Program-made: the position numbers and the translations under genes
Shown here: in pieces, positions 1 to 7,989 of the stretch
Layout of the letters: each line of letters opens with the position of its first letter
Position numbering within the stretch: the stretch's first letter is position 1
The notes under the pieces: generated by a model
Databases searched by the model: none
Told to the model about the DNA's origin: nothing
Seen by the model: only the letters and a program-made list of their open reading frames with translations
Origin: an uncultured Bacteroidales bacterium
GTDB taxonomy: Bacteria > Bacteroidota > Bacteroidia > Bacteroidales > Paludibacteraceae
Direction of reading: 5' to 3'
Length of the DNA: 47,162 bases
Assembly: GCA_900319035.1 (NCBI GenBank)
Contig: ONMU01000010.1
Span: 1 to 47,162, forward strand

Positions 1-1
1 C

Positions 2-307
2 CAGAAGATGGTTCTCGCTACTCACCGTGTAGCCCCGACCCAGAACCCGAACTGCTCTCGTCTGTACCTCCGCGGTCTGAACTCGATCTCCCGTTCGACT
101 CCTGTAACTACTGAGGAGACTCGTATCCGTAACCGTTTCTCGGCTGTCGCAGCAGCAGTATCAGCTCGTTCGAAAGACCTGATGAAGATCAGTGCCGACC
201 AAGCAGCTTTCGCAGCTCAGAAAGACGCCCCGAACGGCAAAAAGACCATGCGTGCCTTCCTTTGGAAACTCGAGAAAGAGGCGTATGACGCCGAGCACAA
301 CGGCTAA
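2..307 (+). CDS. Hypothetical protein, 5' truncated by window edge
   Basis: The reading frame is open to the left edge (the bases before the first ATG at 8 continue in frame), so this is probably the C-terminal part of a longer protein; about 100 residues are visible. It is rich in Arg, Ala and Ser. The tail reads like the small conserved Bacteroidales proteins that end in an aromatic-charged helix (motif GKKTMRAFLWKLEKEAYD), but I do not recognise a family. It has no signal peptide or membrane segment in the visible part. It is followed at once by the mini-hairpin array and a terminator, so it ends its transcription unit. Whether ATG 8 is the true start cannot be decided here. Confidence 0.55.
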   Translation, partial: QKMVLATHRVAPTQNPNCSRLYLRGLNSISRSTPVTTEETRIRNRFSAVAAAVSARSKDLMKISADQAAFAAQKDAPNGKKTMRAFLWKLEKEAYDAEHNG

Positions 308-312
308 CGCCG

Positions 313-509
313 GTTTGGGGCAGAGCCCCAGTTTGGCTTCGCTTGTTTGGGACTACGTCCCTGTTTGACTTCGTTTGTTTGGGACTACGTCCTTGTTTGG
401 CTGCGCGTTCAAACCCTCAAACAAAGCCGAAGGCTCAAACTTCCAAACAAGCCCGCAGGGCTCAAACCAAGCAGCTCTGCTGCTCAAACAAAACCCAAAG
501 GGTTCAAAC
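313..509. repeat. Array of different mini-hairpins between constant GTTTG / CAAAC words
   Basis: GTTTG occurs at 313, 331, 345, 363, 377 and 395 (steps 18, 14, 18, 14, 18). Its complement CAAAC occurs at 410, 418, 436, 444, 463, 485 and 505. Between them sit perfect palindromes with mostly three-base loops: GGGGC-AGA-GCCCC (317-329), GGGAC-TAC-GTCCC (349-361) and a near copy at 381-392, AGCC-GAA-GGCT (425-435), AGCCC-GCA-GGGCT (450-462), AGCAG-CTCTG-CTGCT (470-484) and AACCC-AAA-GGGTT (492-504). The stems differ from one another while the spacers stay constant, and the whole array is an inverted repeat about a centre near 405. It is not protein coding: short frames across it give only low-complexity peptides. 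Confidence 0.85.
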
Positions 510-517
510 CATCAAGG

Positions 518-544
518 AAAAATCGCTCTAATCGGGCGATTTTT
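518..544 (+). terminator. Rho-independent terminator after the hairpin array
   Basis: AAAAATCGC (518-526) pairs with GCGATTTTT (536-544) and more T follows. It closes the first transcription unit just before the trmD promoter. The A-run/T-run symmetry could let it work on either strand. Confidence 0.75.
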
Positions 545-553
545 CGCTTTTTA

Positions 554-585
554 TTTGCACATATGCAAAAAAAAGCTTATCTTTG
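554..585 (+). promoter_or_regulatory. Bacteroidales -33/-7 promoter for trmD
   Basis: TTTG at 554-557 and TATCTTTG at 578-585, with exactly 20 bases between them, match the Bacteroidales consensus TTTG-n19-21-TAnnTTTG. The trmD start codon lies about 20 bases downstream, so the leader is very short. Confidence 0.8.
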
Positions 586-606
586 CAGCAAAATTGAGAA
601 TTAACT

Positions 607-1287
607 ATGCGTATCGATATTATCACATGTTGTCCGGAGTTGCTGGAGTCACCGTTGAACCACTCCATCATACAGCGCGCAAAGACGAAGGGTCTTTGTG
701 AGATATACGTGCATAATCTACGGGATTGGACGTTGGACAAACACCGTAAGGTGGATGACTACGCCTTTGGTTTCGGAGCAGGAATGGTGCTTCAGGTAGA
801 GCCTATTGACCGTCTGATCACGCATCTGAAATCCGAAAGGGAGTATGACGAGATCATCTTCACGGCACCGGACGGCGAACGTTTTGACCAGAAAGCAGCT
901 AACAGTCTCTCCCTCAAAGAGAACATCATCATCCTTTGCGGACACTACAAAGGTGTGGACCAACGCGTGCGCGATCATCTTATTACGCGCGAGTATAGCA
1001 TCGGGGATTTTGTGCTGACGGGCGGTGAGATGCCTGCGGCGATGATGACGGATGCGATAGTACGTCTCTTACCGGGCGCATTAGGCGATGTAGAGAGCGC
1101 TTTGAACGATTCGTTTCAGGACGGACTGTTAGAAGCGGGCGTATATACCCGTCCGGCAGAGTACAAAGGTTGGAAAGTGCCGGAGATACTGCTGAGCGGT
1201 CATCAGGCAAAAATAGAAGAATGGCAATACGAGCAATCCTTGGCGCACACCAAAGAAAGAAGACCGGATCTGCTGGGCAATCCGTGA
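607..1287 (+). CDS. trmD: tRNA (guanine-37-N1)-methyltransferase TrmD
   Basis: A SPOUT-class enzyme that transfers a methyl group from S-adenosylmethionine to N1 of G37 in tRNAs, preventing frameshifts. The 226-residue length is typical. The hallmark SAM-binding trefoil-knot sequences are visible: [12 protein letters not shown] near residue 118 and [18 protein letters not shown] near residue 137. It has its own promoter at 554-585 and terminator at 1331-1366, so it is monocistronic here rather than in the rpsP-rimM-trmD-rplS operon of many bacteria. ATG 607 is the first in-frame start after the promoter. Confidence 0.97.
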   Translation: MRIDIITCCPELLESPLNHSIIQRAKTKGLCEIYVHNLRDWTLDKHRKVDDYAFGFGAGMVLQVEPIDRLITHLKSEREYDEIIFTAPDGERFDQKAANSLSLKENIIILCGHYKGVDQRVRDHLITREYSIGDFVLTGGEMPAAMMTDAIVRLLPGALGDVESALNDSFQDGLLEAGVYTRPAEYKGWKVPEILLSGHQAKIEEWQYEQSLAHTKERRPDLLGNP

Positions 1288-1290
1288 TTG

Positions 1291-1322
1291 CCGTTAAACC
1301 GTTAAACCGTTAAATTGTTAAT
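1291..1322. repeat. Short tandem repeat, period 8 (CCGTTAAA)
   Basis: Three perfect copies of CCGTTAAA at 1291-1314 and a degenerate fourth copy lie directly after the trmD stop. Similar TTTAAC-type tandem repeats lie at 21230-21300 and 27113-27147, in each case abutting the 3' end of a gene. Confidence 0.8.
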
Positions 1323-1330
1323 TTATTCAT

Positions 1331-1366
1331 AAAAAGGTTGCTTATCTTAAAAGAGCAGCCTTTTTT
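1331..1366 (+). terminator. Rho-independent terminator of trmD
   Basis: AAAGGTTGCT pairs with AGCAGCCTTT (one G-T pair) around a short AT loop and runs into TTTTTT at 1361-1366. Confidence 0.8.
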
Positions 1367-1417
1367 GTAATGTAGAGTTTACAAAAATATGTTTTATAAC
1401 ATTTTTTTTGAAAAATA

Positions 1418-1449
1418 TTTGGTCATATCGCCAAAAAGCAGTACTTTTG
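1418..1449 (+). promoter_or_regulatory. -33/-7 promoter of a short non-coding transcript
   Basis: TTTG at 1418-1421 and TACTTTTG at 1442-1449 are spaced by 20 bases. No plausible gene follows for more than 600 bases, so the transcript is either non-coding or attenuated. Confidence 0.7.
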
Positions 1450-1455
1450 CATCGT

Positions 1456-1523
1456 GTTTTTCATGGTATTAGATTTAAGGTTAAGTAAAAAGATTGGGTT
1501 GTCGGGAGACAACCTTCTTTGTT
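1456..1523 (+). ncRNA. Candidate short RNA / orphan leader ending in a terminator hairpin
   Basis: It starts just after the -7 box at 1442-1449. The only strong structure is a perfect hairpin, GGTTGTC-GGGA-GACAACC (1497-1514), followed by TTCTTTGTT, which looks like an intrinsic terminator and would give a transcript of about 65 bases. Its sequence style (an AT-rich leader with a GG-rich hairpin) resembles leaders placed before Bacteroidales genes, but here no reading frame follows. Function unknown. Confidence 0.45.
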
Positions 1524-1619
1524 ATATATAGGTTTTGGTCAATGATTGATCAAAATTCCTTAAAAAAAAAGCCGTTAATGGTTCAGAAAAAAGAAAAAAC
1601 GAATTTTTCTGCGGATTTA

Positions 1620-1651
1620 TTTGCATATATCAAAAAAAAGTAGTACTTTTG
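1620..1651 (+). promoter_or_regulatory. Strong -33/-7 promoter of the 6S RNA candidate
   Basis: TTTG at 1620-1623 and TACTTTTG at 1644-1651, with a spacing of 20 bases. The -33 context TTTGCATATATC recurs at several strong promoters in this window. Confidence 0.8.
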
Positions 1652-1656
1652 CATGC

Positions 1657-1859
1657 TGAATTGAGAAATTCAACAAAAAAGCGTACTAAGCCATACATGA
1701 TTGTCTGGAACTTCGACCTTTCAGCAGATCGTAAAATCACTCAGTAGGTTTATGCACGCTCACGAATGCAGCGTGAGTTTTCAGTGCGTTAAATTTGAGT
1801 GATAGGTAGTCGAAGACCTCAGACAATCAAATGGTGCGAACGAAAGTTCACGCTTTTTT
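1657..1859 (+). ncRNA. ssrS: Probable 6S RNA
   Basis: This is a non-coding transcript of about 200 bases with the 6S rod architecture. The closing stem is GATTGTCTG (1699-1707) with CAGACAATC (1820-1828). Next come CTTCGAC with GTCGAAG (1811-1817 region), then an asymmetric internal bubble (about 18 bases on the 5' side, 5 on the 3' side), then ATCACTCA with TGAGTGAT, and an apical arm with CTCACG-7-CGTGAG. 6S RNA mimics an open promoter and sequesters the housekeeping RNA polymerase. A terminator hairpin, GTGCGAAC-GAAA-GTTCACGC followed by six T (1834-1859), ends it. The RNA call rests on promoter, terminator and pairing; the 6S identity rests on shape and length only. Confidence 0.65.
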
Positions 1860-1877
1860 GCGCACTATATACAAAGA

Positions 1878-1922
1878 TATTTATCGCAAGATAAATAAAA
1901 ACTATCGCATCTGAGCGATAGT
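1878..1922. other. Two adjacent perfect hairpins
   Basis: TATTTATC-GCAA-GATAAATA (1878-1897, a GNRA-type loop) is followed after three bases by ACTATCGC-ATCTGA-GCGATAGT (1901-1922). They lie between the 6S terminator and the rdgB promoter, so they could belong to read-through RNA or act as a back-up terminator. No reading frame is convincing. Confidence 0.6.
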
Positions 1923-1964
1923 ATGCCTGTAGAGGTTTTTTCATGTAATTGTAAGTATTTGGGG

Positions 1965-1996
1965 TCCCGCCGTACGTGAGTATAGCGGGATTTTTT
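1965..1996 (+). terminator. Hairpin plus T-run upstream of rdgB
   Basis: TCCCGC (1965-1970) pairs with GCGGGA (1985-1990) and is followed by six T. It insulates rdgB from upstream RNA. Confidence 0.6.
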
Positions 1997-2024
1997 ATAA
2001 ATATGCAGTAAAAATTCAATATTT

Positions 2025-2056
2025 TTTGCATATATGCAAAGTTTTTCGTATCTTTG
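2025..2056 (+). promoter_or_regulatory. -33/-7 promoter for rdgB and the PorZ-like gene
   Basis: TTTG at 2025-2028 and TATCTTTG at 2049-2056 with a spacing of 20 bases; the rdgB ATG follows 15 bases later. Confidence 0.8.
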
Positions 2057-2071
2057 CGCAAATTTTAGAAT

Positions 2072-2749
2072 ATGAGACTTGTATTTGCATCCAATAATGC
2101 GCACAAATTAGACGAGGTGCGCGCGATTATGCCAAGTGGCATCGAGGTTCTCAGTCTCCGCGAGATCGGTTTTGAGCAGGAGATTGAGGAGAACGGTGCG
2201 ACCCTTGAGGAGAACAGCCGAATCAAGGCAGAGACGGTGTGGGAATATGTAAAAGGGACAATGGACAATGGACAAAGGACAATGGACATAGACGGTGTTT
2301 TTGCCGATGACACGGGTCTGGAGATCGATGCGCTGGACGGTCGTCCGGGAGTCTATACCGCAAGATGGTACTTAGAAAGGGGAAAGGAAGAAGGAGAAAG
2401 GAAAAAGGATTTGGGTGAGAAGGAGATTTTTGCGGCTAATAGAGCGAAAGCCTTACGTGAATTAGCGGGCAAAACGAACCGAGGCGCACAATTCAAGACC
2501 GTTGTGACGCTGATTATGAAGAAGTCAGAGGACAGATTGCAGCATTCAGACCTTCAGGTGAAAGGTGTTGTCCGCGGACAGATTGCCACAGAGGAACGTG
2601 GTCAAGGCGGTTTTGGATACGACCCATTGTTTATCCCCGAAGGGTACGAGCACACGTTTGCCGAGTTACCCATCGAAGTGAAGAACAGCATCAGTCACCG
2701 TGCCCGCGCTATGGAAGCGTTGGTACAAACACTACATGAGATAGCATGA
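2072..2749 (+). CDS. rdgB: XTP/dITP (non-canonical purine NTP) pyrophosphatase, RdgB/HAM1 family
   Basis: Hydrolyses ITP, dITP and XTP to monophosphates, keeping deaminated purines out of nucleic acids. Visible family motifs are the N-terminal FASNNAHKLDEV, the central FADDTGLEIDALDGRPGVYTARW and the C-terminal GFGYDPLFIPEGYEHTFAEL followed by SHRARAMEAL. At 225 residues it is longer than the usual 190-200. The extra length falls at three loops: one is encoded by a GGACAAT-type tandem repeat (2255-2289), another by a GGAAAGG-type purine repeat (2378-2412), and a third lies before the LQVKGVV strand. The stop overlaps the start of the next gene (ATGA), so the two are translationally coupled. 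Confidence 0.95.
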   Translation: MRLVFASNNAHKLDEVRAIMPSGIEVLSLREIGFEQEIEENGATLEENSRIKAETVWEYVKGTMDNGQRTMDIDGVFADDTGLEIDALDGRPGVYTARWYLERGKEEGERKKDLGEKEIFAANRAKALRELAGKTNRGAQFKTVVTLIMKKSEDRLQHSDLQVKGVVRGQIATEERGQGGFGYDPLFIPEGYEHTFAELPIEVKNSISHRARAMEALVQTLHEIA

Positions 2750-5700
2750 GAACAAATCGAACTATATTCACCGCACTACTGGCTTGGTTGATGATCAGCA
2801 ACAGTGCAGCAGAGAAATGGATCTCCCATTTCGCATACAATAACGTGACACAGATAGCTATGTCACAAGATCGCGTTTATGCCGTTTCGGACGGTAGTCT
2901 GTATAGCGTGGACAAGATGAGTGAACAGCTGAAGCTCTACAACCGTCAGTCCGGTCTGCATGGAACGGATATCACCTGTATTGGTTATGACGCGGAAGGC
3001 GAACAACTGATCATCGGTTACGGAACCGGCAAGATCGACATCCTCAGTTCGGACGGCGTACGGTATATCGGCGAGTTGTACGATAAGGATATGACGCAGC
3101 GCAAGACGATACATAACATCACCTTCGCCGGTCATATAGCCTATCTCTCTACCCACTACGGCGTACAGACCTTAGATCTGAGAGCGCATAAGTTAGTGGA
3201 CAGCTACTGGCTTCGTCCGGGAGGCGAGGAGACAGCTGTGGAAGATGTGTTGCTGACGCAGGATAGTATCTACGCATTCACGGAGGACAGTCTGTTCTGC
3301 GCTTCGCTGAGGGACAATATCGTCGATTATACCTATTGGAAACGTGAACCCCGAACCGATCGTATCACTCCGGATCCCTTTAAAGGCAAGTATTACCAAG
3401 ACGGAGGCGCTAACTGGTATGCAGGCGGTGCAGAAGGTATCGTGCGTATCACAGCAACCGAGCGTAACGCCTATAAACCGCAGGGACCATTAGTGAACAC
3501 GCCTTACCGTCTGAATGCTAAGAACGGCACAGTATGGGTAGTTCCCGGAGGACGATGGTCTGCACAAAACAACAATCCCGGTATCGTCATGCGCTATGAC
3601 GGCGAACAATGGACGAATATCTCCACTGATGCTATTCAGAGCCGAACCGGTCAGCCCACGTTGGATTTCATGAATACGGCAGTTGACCCGCAGGATATAA
3701 ACCATTATTTTGTCACGAGTTACGGAACCGGTTTGTACGAGTTTCGCAACGATAGTTTGGTCAGTCACCAGATAGCAGGCAGCGGTAACACCTTAGTAGC
3801 TATCGCTCCTAATTCACCTGCTACATACACACGTCTGGACTATGCGACATACGATGCGGATAACCACCTCTGGATGATGGATGCTGCGCTCTCGTCTCAG
3901 CTGCAATGTCTTGACGCAGAGGGCAACTGGCATGCTGTGACCGTGTTCAACGATGGTTCACCGCTGCAGTTTCACACCCCGGGAGGATTGATTATTGATC
4001 ATCGCAATCCGAACTACAAATGGATGAGTACAGCGCGGTACAACACGTTCCTTTGCCTGCTCAATGACGGCGGTACACGATGGGATAACTCCGACGACCA
4101 AACGACAGTACGCAGCCGTTGGATAGACCAGAACGGCAAGACCTTCGCACCCGAGAAGATCACCGACATGATCCAAGACAGCGAAGGACGCATCTGGTTA
4201 GCTACCGATTTAGGAGCCGCCTATGTGGACACCACGACAGATTTCACACAATCGGATCTGATCATCCGTCCCGAGCTCATGGACGAGAACGGTGAGTATC
4301 CTCTTAGTGAGCAAACTGTCTCCGTGTTCTGTCAAGACCGAGAGGGCAATATATGGATAGGCACGAACCTCTCCGGCGTGTATGTAGTTAATCCGTCCGT
4401 TACGGCTATTATTGCCCATTACTCGATGGATAACTCGACCATGCCGTCCAACGCTATCCTATCGTTGGCTTATGACGGAATAGGATCTGTCTATGTGGGA
4501 ACAGGTGGTGGTTTATGCCAATACGATCCGGACGGTATCCCGGAGAGCAGCGACCGTACGAGAGACCGAGACGGTTACCGCTTAGGGTCGTTGATGCAAT
4601 GGAAACTCCACTACTCCTATCGCAATCCGCAAGAGATAGCACCCTCCTCTACCCGTATCTATGCGTTAGCTAACGGTTCGCTGTTCTATGTAGATCGTTC
4701 GGATGAGCAGATCGGCTATATGACCAAAGCGAACGGTCTGAACGGTAGTACGATAGCACATATCGCTTATGACGCGCACTCTCGTCAACTCGTCATCGCC
4801 TATGAAGACGGACGTCTTGACCTGTTGGATGACTACGATAACATCCGTCAGATGCCGGATCTGATGATGAAAGCGTCGTCTATCGCTCCCAGCATCAACT
4901 GCTTAGCTATCGGTTCGAAGTGCGTCTATGCCGGTACGAGTTTCGGTATCATCGCCATCAATGCCCGCAAGGCGGAGATCACCGATACTTACTATATCGA
5001 AAACGATGCCGCATCCGTAGATATACAGCAGATCATGGAGATAGGCGATAGTGTGTATGCTTTCTCACGCGACAGTATGCGTATGTACAAAGCATCGATA
5101 CAAGACAACTTAGTGGACTACAGTTTCTGGCATAAGAGCCAGCTTCCGGCAGGCAAACTGACACAAGCCTGCGCATTCAACGGCAAACCGCATGTGCTGC
5201 TGGGCAAAGCGCTCTATTGCTATGATCAGGGTACATGGCAGAGCAAGACGGACACTATCGTTCTCTGGATGCACGCGTCGGACGGCAAACTGATGGCATA
5301 CATAGACGGACAGGGACTATACGCTATCGAGAACGACTACCAAATGACCGGACTCAGTAACAGCTACAACCTCAACGACGCCGTTTATACCCGAGGCGAA
5401 TATTGGGCAGCGGAGACGAACAAAGGACTGATTCGTTTCAGCACGAACGGAGATGATTTCTTCACTCCCGATGGTCCGAACAGCAACTTCGGTTACTTTG
5501 TCCGCGCTGCCCACGAGCGTATCTACTCCACTATCGGTGGTCGTTGGGCAGGAGAATACGGGCGTCCGGCTCAATGTAATATCTATGACGGAAGTAACTG
5601 GTTCGGTATTGACATTTCGGACTTTATAGCGCCTTTGGGCAAGTGGATCGTCGACCCTGTCAGCATCGCTATCGACCCGCAAGACCCGACTCATTTCTAT

Positions 5701-6825
5701 GTAGCTACGTATGGCTCAGGAGTCGTGGAGTTTGTCGGCAACAAAGCCACCAAGATACATACATATAACAACAGTACGCTCAAACCGGTGGTAGAAGACG
5801 GCTCACTCAATCCGGATTTCTATACCCGAACGGAAGGTGCGATGATGGATGCAAGCGGTAACTTATGGGTGCTGAACGCTACAGAAGCCGGTTCGCCTGT
5901 ACATGTGATGACACCGAATCATGTATGGAAAGCACTCTCTCTGCGAGAGAGCGGTAAGAAACTGGTGCTCACTACTCCGACCGGTATATGGACCGATGAA
6001 CGCGACAGCCGTTACAAATGGTTTATGGACCAGAGGTACAGTCCCGGACTGATCTTAATGGACGATGGCGAGACACCCACTATTAATAGTGACGACCGCT
6101 GCGTCAAGCGCTCCTCGTTTATGGATCAGAACGGCAAGATCATCACTCCGGATGCCTTCTACAGTTTTGCGCAAGACCACAACAACCGTATATGGATAGG
6201 TACCAAGAGCGGTATCTTCAATATCCTGCCGGAGACGAATTTCTTTACCTCGAATGCCGTCTATCGTATCATCATTCCGAGGAACGACGGAACGGGTCTG
6301 GGTGACTACTTATTAGGCGACGAGCAGATCAACTGTATGGCTGTGGACGGCGGTAACCGTATGTGGATCGGTACCGCTACTTCCGGTGTCTATGTGATCG
6401 AAGATGATACGATCACAGCAGCGCATTTTACGGAAGACAACTCCATGCTGCCGTCCAATAACATCCTCTCTATCGCTATCATTCCGGAGACCGGAAACGT
6501 GTTTGTCGGAACGGATAAAGGTATAGCTTCGTATCTGAGCGATGCCAGCGAACCGAACGAGAACATGAAGAACGCCTATGCGTTCCCTAATCCCGTCAAG
6601 CCCGACTACGGTGGTATGATCTCCATCACCGGACTGATGGATAATTCGGAGATACGTATCGTAGATGCTGGCGGTAACTTGGTCTGCAAGACGCGTAGTA
6701 ACGGCGGTACAGCTGTGTGGGACGGTAAACTGCCGGACGGAAGACGTGCTACCGGAGGCGTCTATACCGCGCTCTGTAACACCAAAGGCGGACATACAGC
6801 CGTCAAGATTCTCGTGATTCGCTAA
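2746..6825 (+). CDS. PorZ-like two-domain beta-propeller protein, internally duplicated, with C-terminal sorting-type domain
   Basis: A 1359-residue exported protein with an N-terminal signal peptide (hydrophobic LLAWLMISNSAA). Residues about 24-610 and 617-1275 are two homologous copies of a propeller region: compare VYAVSDGSLYSVDK with IYALANGSLFYVDR, and AHYSMDNSTMPSNAILSLA with AHFTEDNSMLPSNNILSIA. Each copy holds WIGT-type propeller blades. Only the second copy is followed by a C-terminal Ig-like domain (AYAFPNPVKPDYGG to VKILVIR) of the type IX sorting kind. PorZ, part of the type IX attachment complex, has one such unit of roughly 780 residues; this gene looks like a tandem duplication of it. 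It overlaps rdgB by four bases. The PorZ assignment is inference from fold and order. Confidence 0.8.
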   Translation: MRTNRTIFTALLAWLMISNSAAEKWISHFAYNNVTQIAMSQDRVYAVSDGSLYSVDKMSEQLKLYNRQSGLHGTDITCIGYDAEGEQLIIGYGTGKIDILSSDGVRYIGELYDKDMTQRKTIHNITFAGHIAYLSTHYGVQTLDLRAHKLVDSYWLRPGGEETAVEDVLLTQDSIYAFTEDSLFCASLRDNIVDYTYWKREPRTDRITPDPFKGKYYQDGGANWYAGGAEGIVRITATERNAYKPQGPLVNTPYRLNAKNGTVWVVPGGRWSAQNNNPGIVMRYDGEQWTNISTDAIQSRTGQPTLDFMNTAVDPQDINHYFVTSYGTGLYEFRNDSLVSHQIAGSGNTLVAIAPNSPATYTRLDYATYDADNHLWMMDAALSSQLQCLDAEGNWHAVTVFNDGSPLQFHTPGGLIIDHRNPNYKWMSTARYNTFLCLLNDGGTRWDNSDDQTTVRSRWIDQNGKTFAPEKITDMIQDSEGRIWLATDLGAAYVDTTTDFTQSDLIIRPELMDENGEYPLSEQTVSVFCQDREGNIWIGTNLSGVYVVNPSVTAIIAHYSMDNSTMPSNAILSLAYDGIGSVYVGTGGGLCQYDPDGIPESSDRTRDRDGYRLGSLMQWKLHYSYRNPQEIAPSSTRIYALANGSLFYVDRSDEQIGYMTKANGLNGSTIAHIAYDAHSRQLVIAYEDGRLDLLDDYDNIRQMPDLMMKASSIAPSINCLAIGSKCVYAGTSFGIIAINARKAEITDTYYIENDAASVDIQQIMEIGDSVYAFSRDSMRMYKASIQDNLVDYSFWHKSQLPAGKLTQACAFNGKPHVLLGKALYCYDQGTWQSKTDTIVLWMHASDGKLMAYIDGQGLYAIENDYQMTGLSNSYNLNDAVYTRGEYWAAETNKGLIRFSTNGDDFFTPDGPNSNFGYFVRAAHERIYSTIGGRWAGEYGRPAQCNIYDGSNWFGIDISDFIAPLGKWIVDPVSIAIDPQDPTHFYVATYGSGVVEFVGNKATKIHTYNNSTLKPVVEDGSLNPDFYTRTEGAMMDASGNLWVLNATEAGSPVHVMTPNHVWKALSLRESGKKLVLTTPTGIWTDERDSRYKWFMDQRYSPGLILMDDGETPTINSDDRCVKRSSFMDQNGKIITPDAFYSFAQDHNNRIWIGTKSGIFNILPETNFFTSNAVYRIIIPRNDGTGLGDYLLGDEQINCMAVDGGNRMWIGTATSGVYVIEDDTITAAHFTEDNSMLPSNNILSIAIIPETGNVFVGTDKGIASYLSDASEPNENMKNAYAFPNPVKPDYGGMISITGLMDNSEIRIVDAGGNLVCKTRSNGGTAVWDGKLPDGRRATGGVYTALCNTKGGHTAVKILVIR

Positions 6826-6842
6826 TCCCACCATTACGGACA

Positions 6843-6884
6843 AAAAGAGGGTGTGCCATTCGTGTAATGACACACCCTTTACTT
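6843..6884. terminator. Bidirectional terminator between the PorZ-like gene and folE
   Basis: GGGTGTG (6849-6855) pairs with CACACCC (6871-6877), extended inward by CATT/AATG. A-rich bases flank it on the left and T-rich bases on the right, so it can serve both convergent transcripts. Confidence 0.7.
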
Positions 6885-6900
6885 GTCTCTTTTACAGGAC

Positions 6901-7485
6901 TTAGCCTTTGATGAGCTTCATAAACTCTTCGCGGGTCTTGGCTTGATTGAAGACTCCGGTGAAGTCGGAAGTGACGGTCATCGCGTGCTGTTTCTGCACG
7001 CCGCGCATCTGCATACAGAGGTGCTCGGCTTCGATAACAACCATGACGCCTAAGGGATCAAGGGTCTTTTGGATACAATCCTTGATCTGGGTAGTGAGAC
7101 GCTCCTGAACCTGCAAACGACGCGCGAAGACATCCACTACGCGGGCGATCTTACTCAGCCCTGTGATACGTCCGTTCGGGATATACGCCACATGCACTTT
7201 CCCGAAGAAAGGCAACATATGATGCTCACAGAGGGAGTAGAAATCGATATCTTTGACCACCACCATCTGACGGTAATCCTCCTCAAAAAGGGCGGAACGC
7301 AAGATAGCTTCCGGATCTTCGTGATAGCCTTTGGTAAGGAACTGCAACGCTTTGCCCACACGATGCGGGGTTTTGAGCAGCCCCTCACGGGTCGGGTCTT
7401 CGCCTATCTGACGTAAAGTCTCCTCCACAGACGTAGCGACTGCTTCCGTCACGGCAGGATTAGCATGAAACTCTTGTAAATCCAT
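6901..7485 (-). CDS. folE: GTP cyclohydrolase I
   Basis: Converts GTP to 7,8-dihydroneopterin triphosphate, the first step toward folate (and related pterins or queuosine precursors). The 194-residue length is normal for the bacterial enzyme. The zinc and catalytic motifs are present: [20 protein letters not shown], then [20 protein letters not shown], then CMQMRGVQK with the second zinc cysteine. Its start overlaps the stop of the SPOR gene by one base (TAATG), so it is the last gene of the long minus-strand run beginning at gyrB. Confidence 0.97.
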   Translation of the reverse strand: MDLQEFHANPAVTEAVATSVEETLRQIGEDPTREGLLKTPHRVGKALQFLTKGYHEDPEAILRSALFEEDYRQMVVVKDIDFYSLCEHHMLPFFGKVHVAYIPNGRITGLSKIARVVDVFARRLQVQERLTTQIKDCIQKTLDPLGVMVVIEAEHLCMQMRGVQKQHAMTVTSDFTGVFNQAKTREEFMKLIKG

Positions 7486-7946
7486 TATTGCAACACTTGT
7501 ATTTTATCGCGCACAATATAGGTCTCTCCCACCATGTTGGGGAACTGCTGCACGAATAGTTTCTTGTACTCTTTGGCTTCATCGGCCGTACGGAAATCAC
7601 CGATACGCACTTTCCAGAACGGCGATGCATACTGCACATAGACCGTGTGGCTGACCACCTCTTTGAGCTTCGTCTCCAACTCCAACGCTTCGGATTTGGC
7701 ATACTGCTGCTGGTTAGAGGAATAGACCTGTACACGGTAACCGTCTATCTCAATCCACTCACGTCGACCGTCCATGACGCCCTGCAAAAGCAAAGCGACC
7801 GTTGAGTCTTGTACCACCTCTACATTCGGCATCGAGTCCAACAGGTTCGGACGCGGTACGGCTATGGGCATATTTGATTCGTCTGCGCGGATCTGCATAG
7901 CAGCCAACACAACGAATAGGATACTGAATAATTTGATATGTTTCAT
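7485..7946 (-). CDS. Exported SPOR-domain protein
   Basis: A 153-residue protein. The start at 7946 is chosen because it gives a clear signal peptide ([17 protein letters not shown]); a longer open frame upstream runs into the preceding kinase gene. The C-terminal half ([25 protein letters not shown] to [15 protein letters not shown]) is a SPOR domain, a fold that binds glycan strands denuded of stem peptides, found in division and cell-wall proteins. It probably acts in the periplasm. It sits between the kinase and folE, coupled to folE by the TAATG overlap. Confidence 0.85.
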   Translation of the reverse strand: MKHIKLFSILFVVLAAMQIRADESNMPIAVPRPNLLDSMPNVEVVQDSTVALLLQGVMDGRREWIEIDGYRVQVYSSNQQQYAKSEALELETKLKEVVSHTVYVQYASPFWKVRIGDFRTADEAKEYKKLFVQQFPNMVGETYIVRDKIQVLQ

Positions 7947-7989
7947 CTTTCCCTTGTTTCTTTCTCTCTTTATAACAAATCTCGTGCCA

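Noticed and set aside
313-509. CRISPR array
   Set aside because: The repeated words are only five bases and the sequences between them are palindromes; there are no 23-40-base repeats with unique spacers and no cas genes.
347-701. Short frames through the hairpin array
   Set aside because: They only translate the repeats, overlap each other in different frames and run through a terminator and a promoter.
1819-2104. Two minus-strand frames between the 6S candidate and rdgB
   Set aside because: They run through hairpins, a terminator and the rdgB promoter and have no recognisable sequence.
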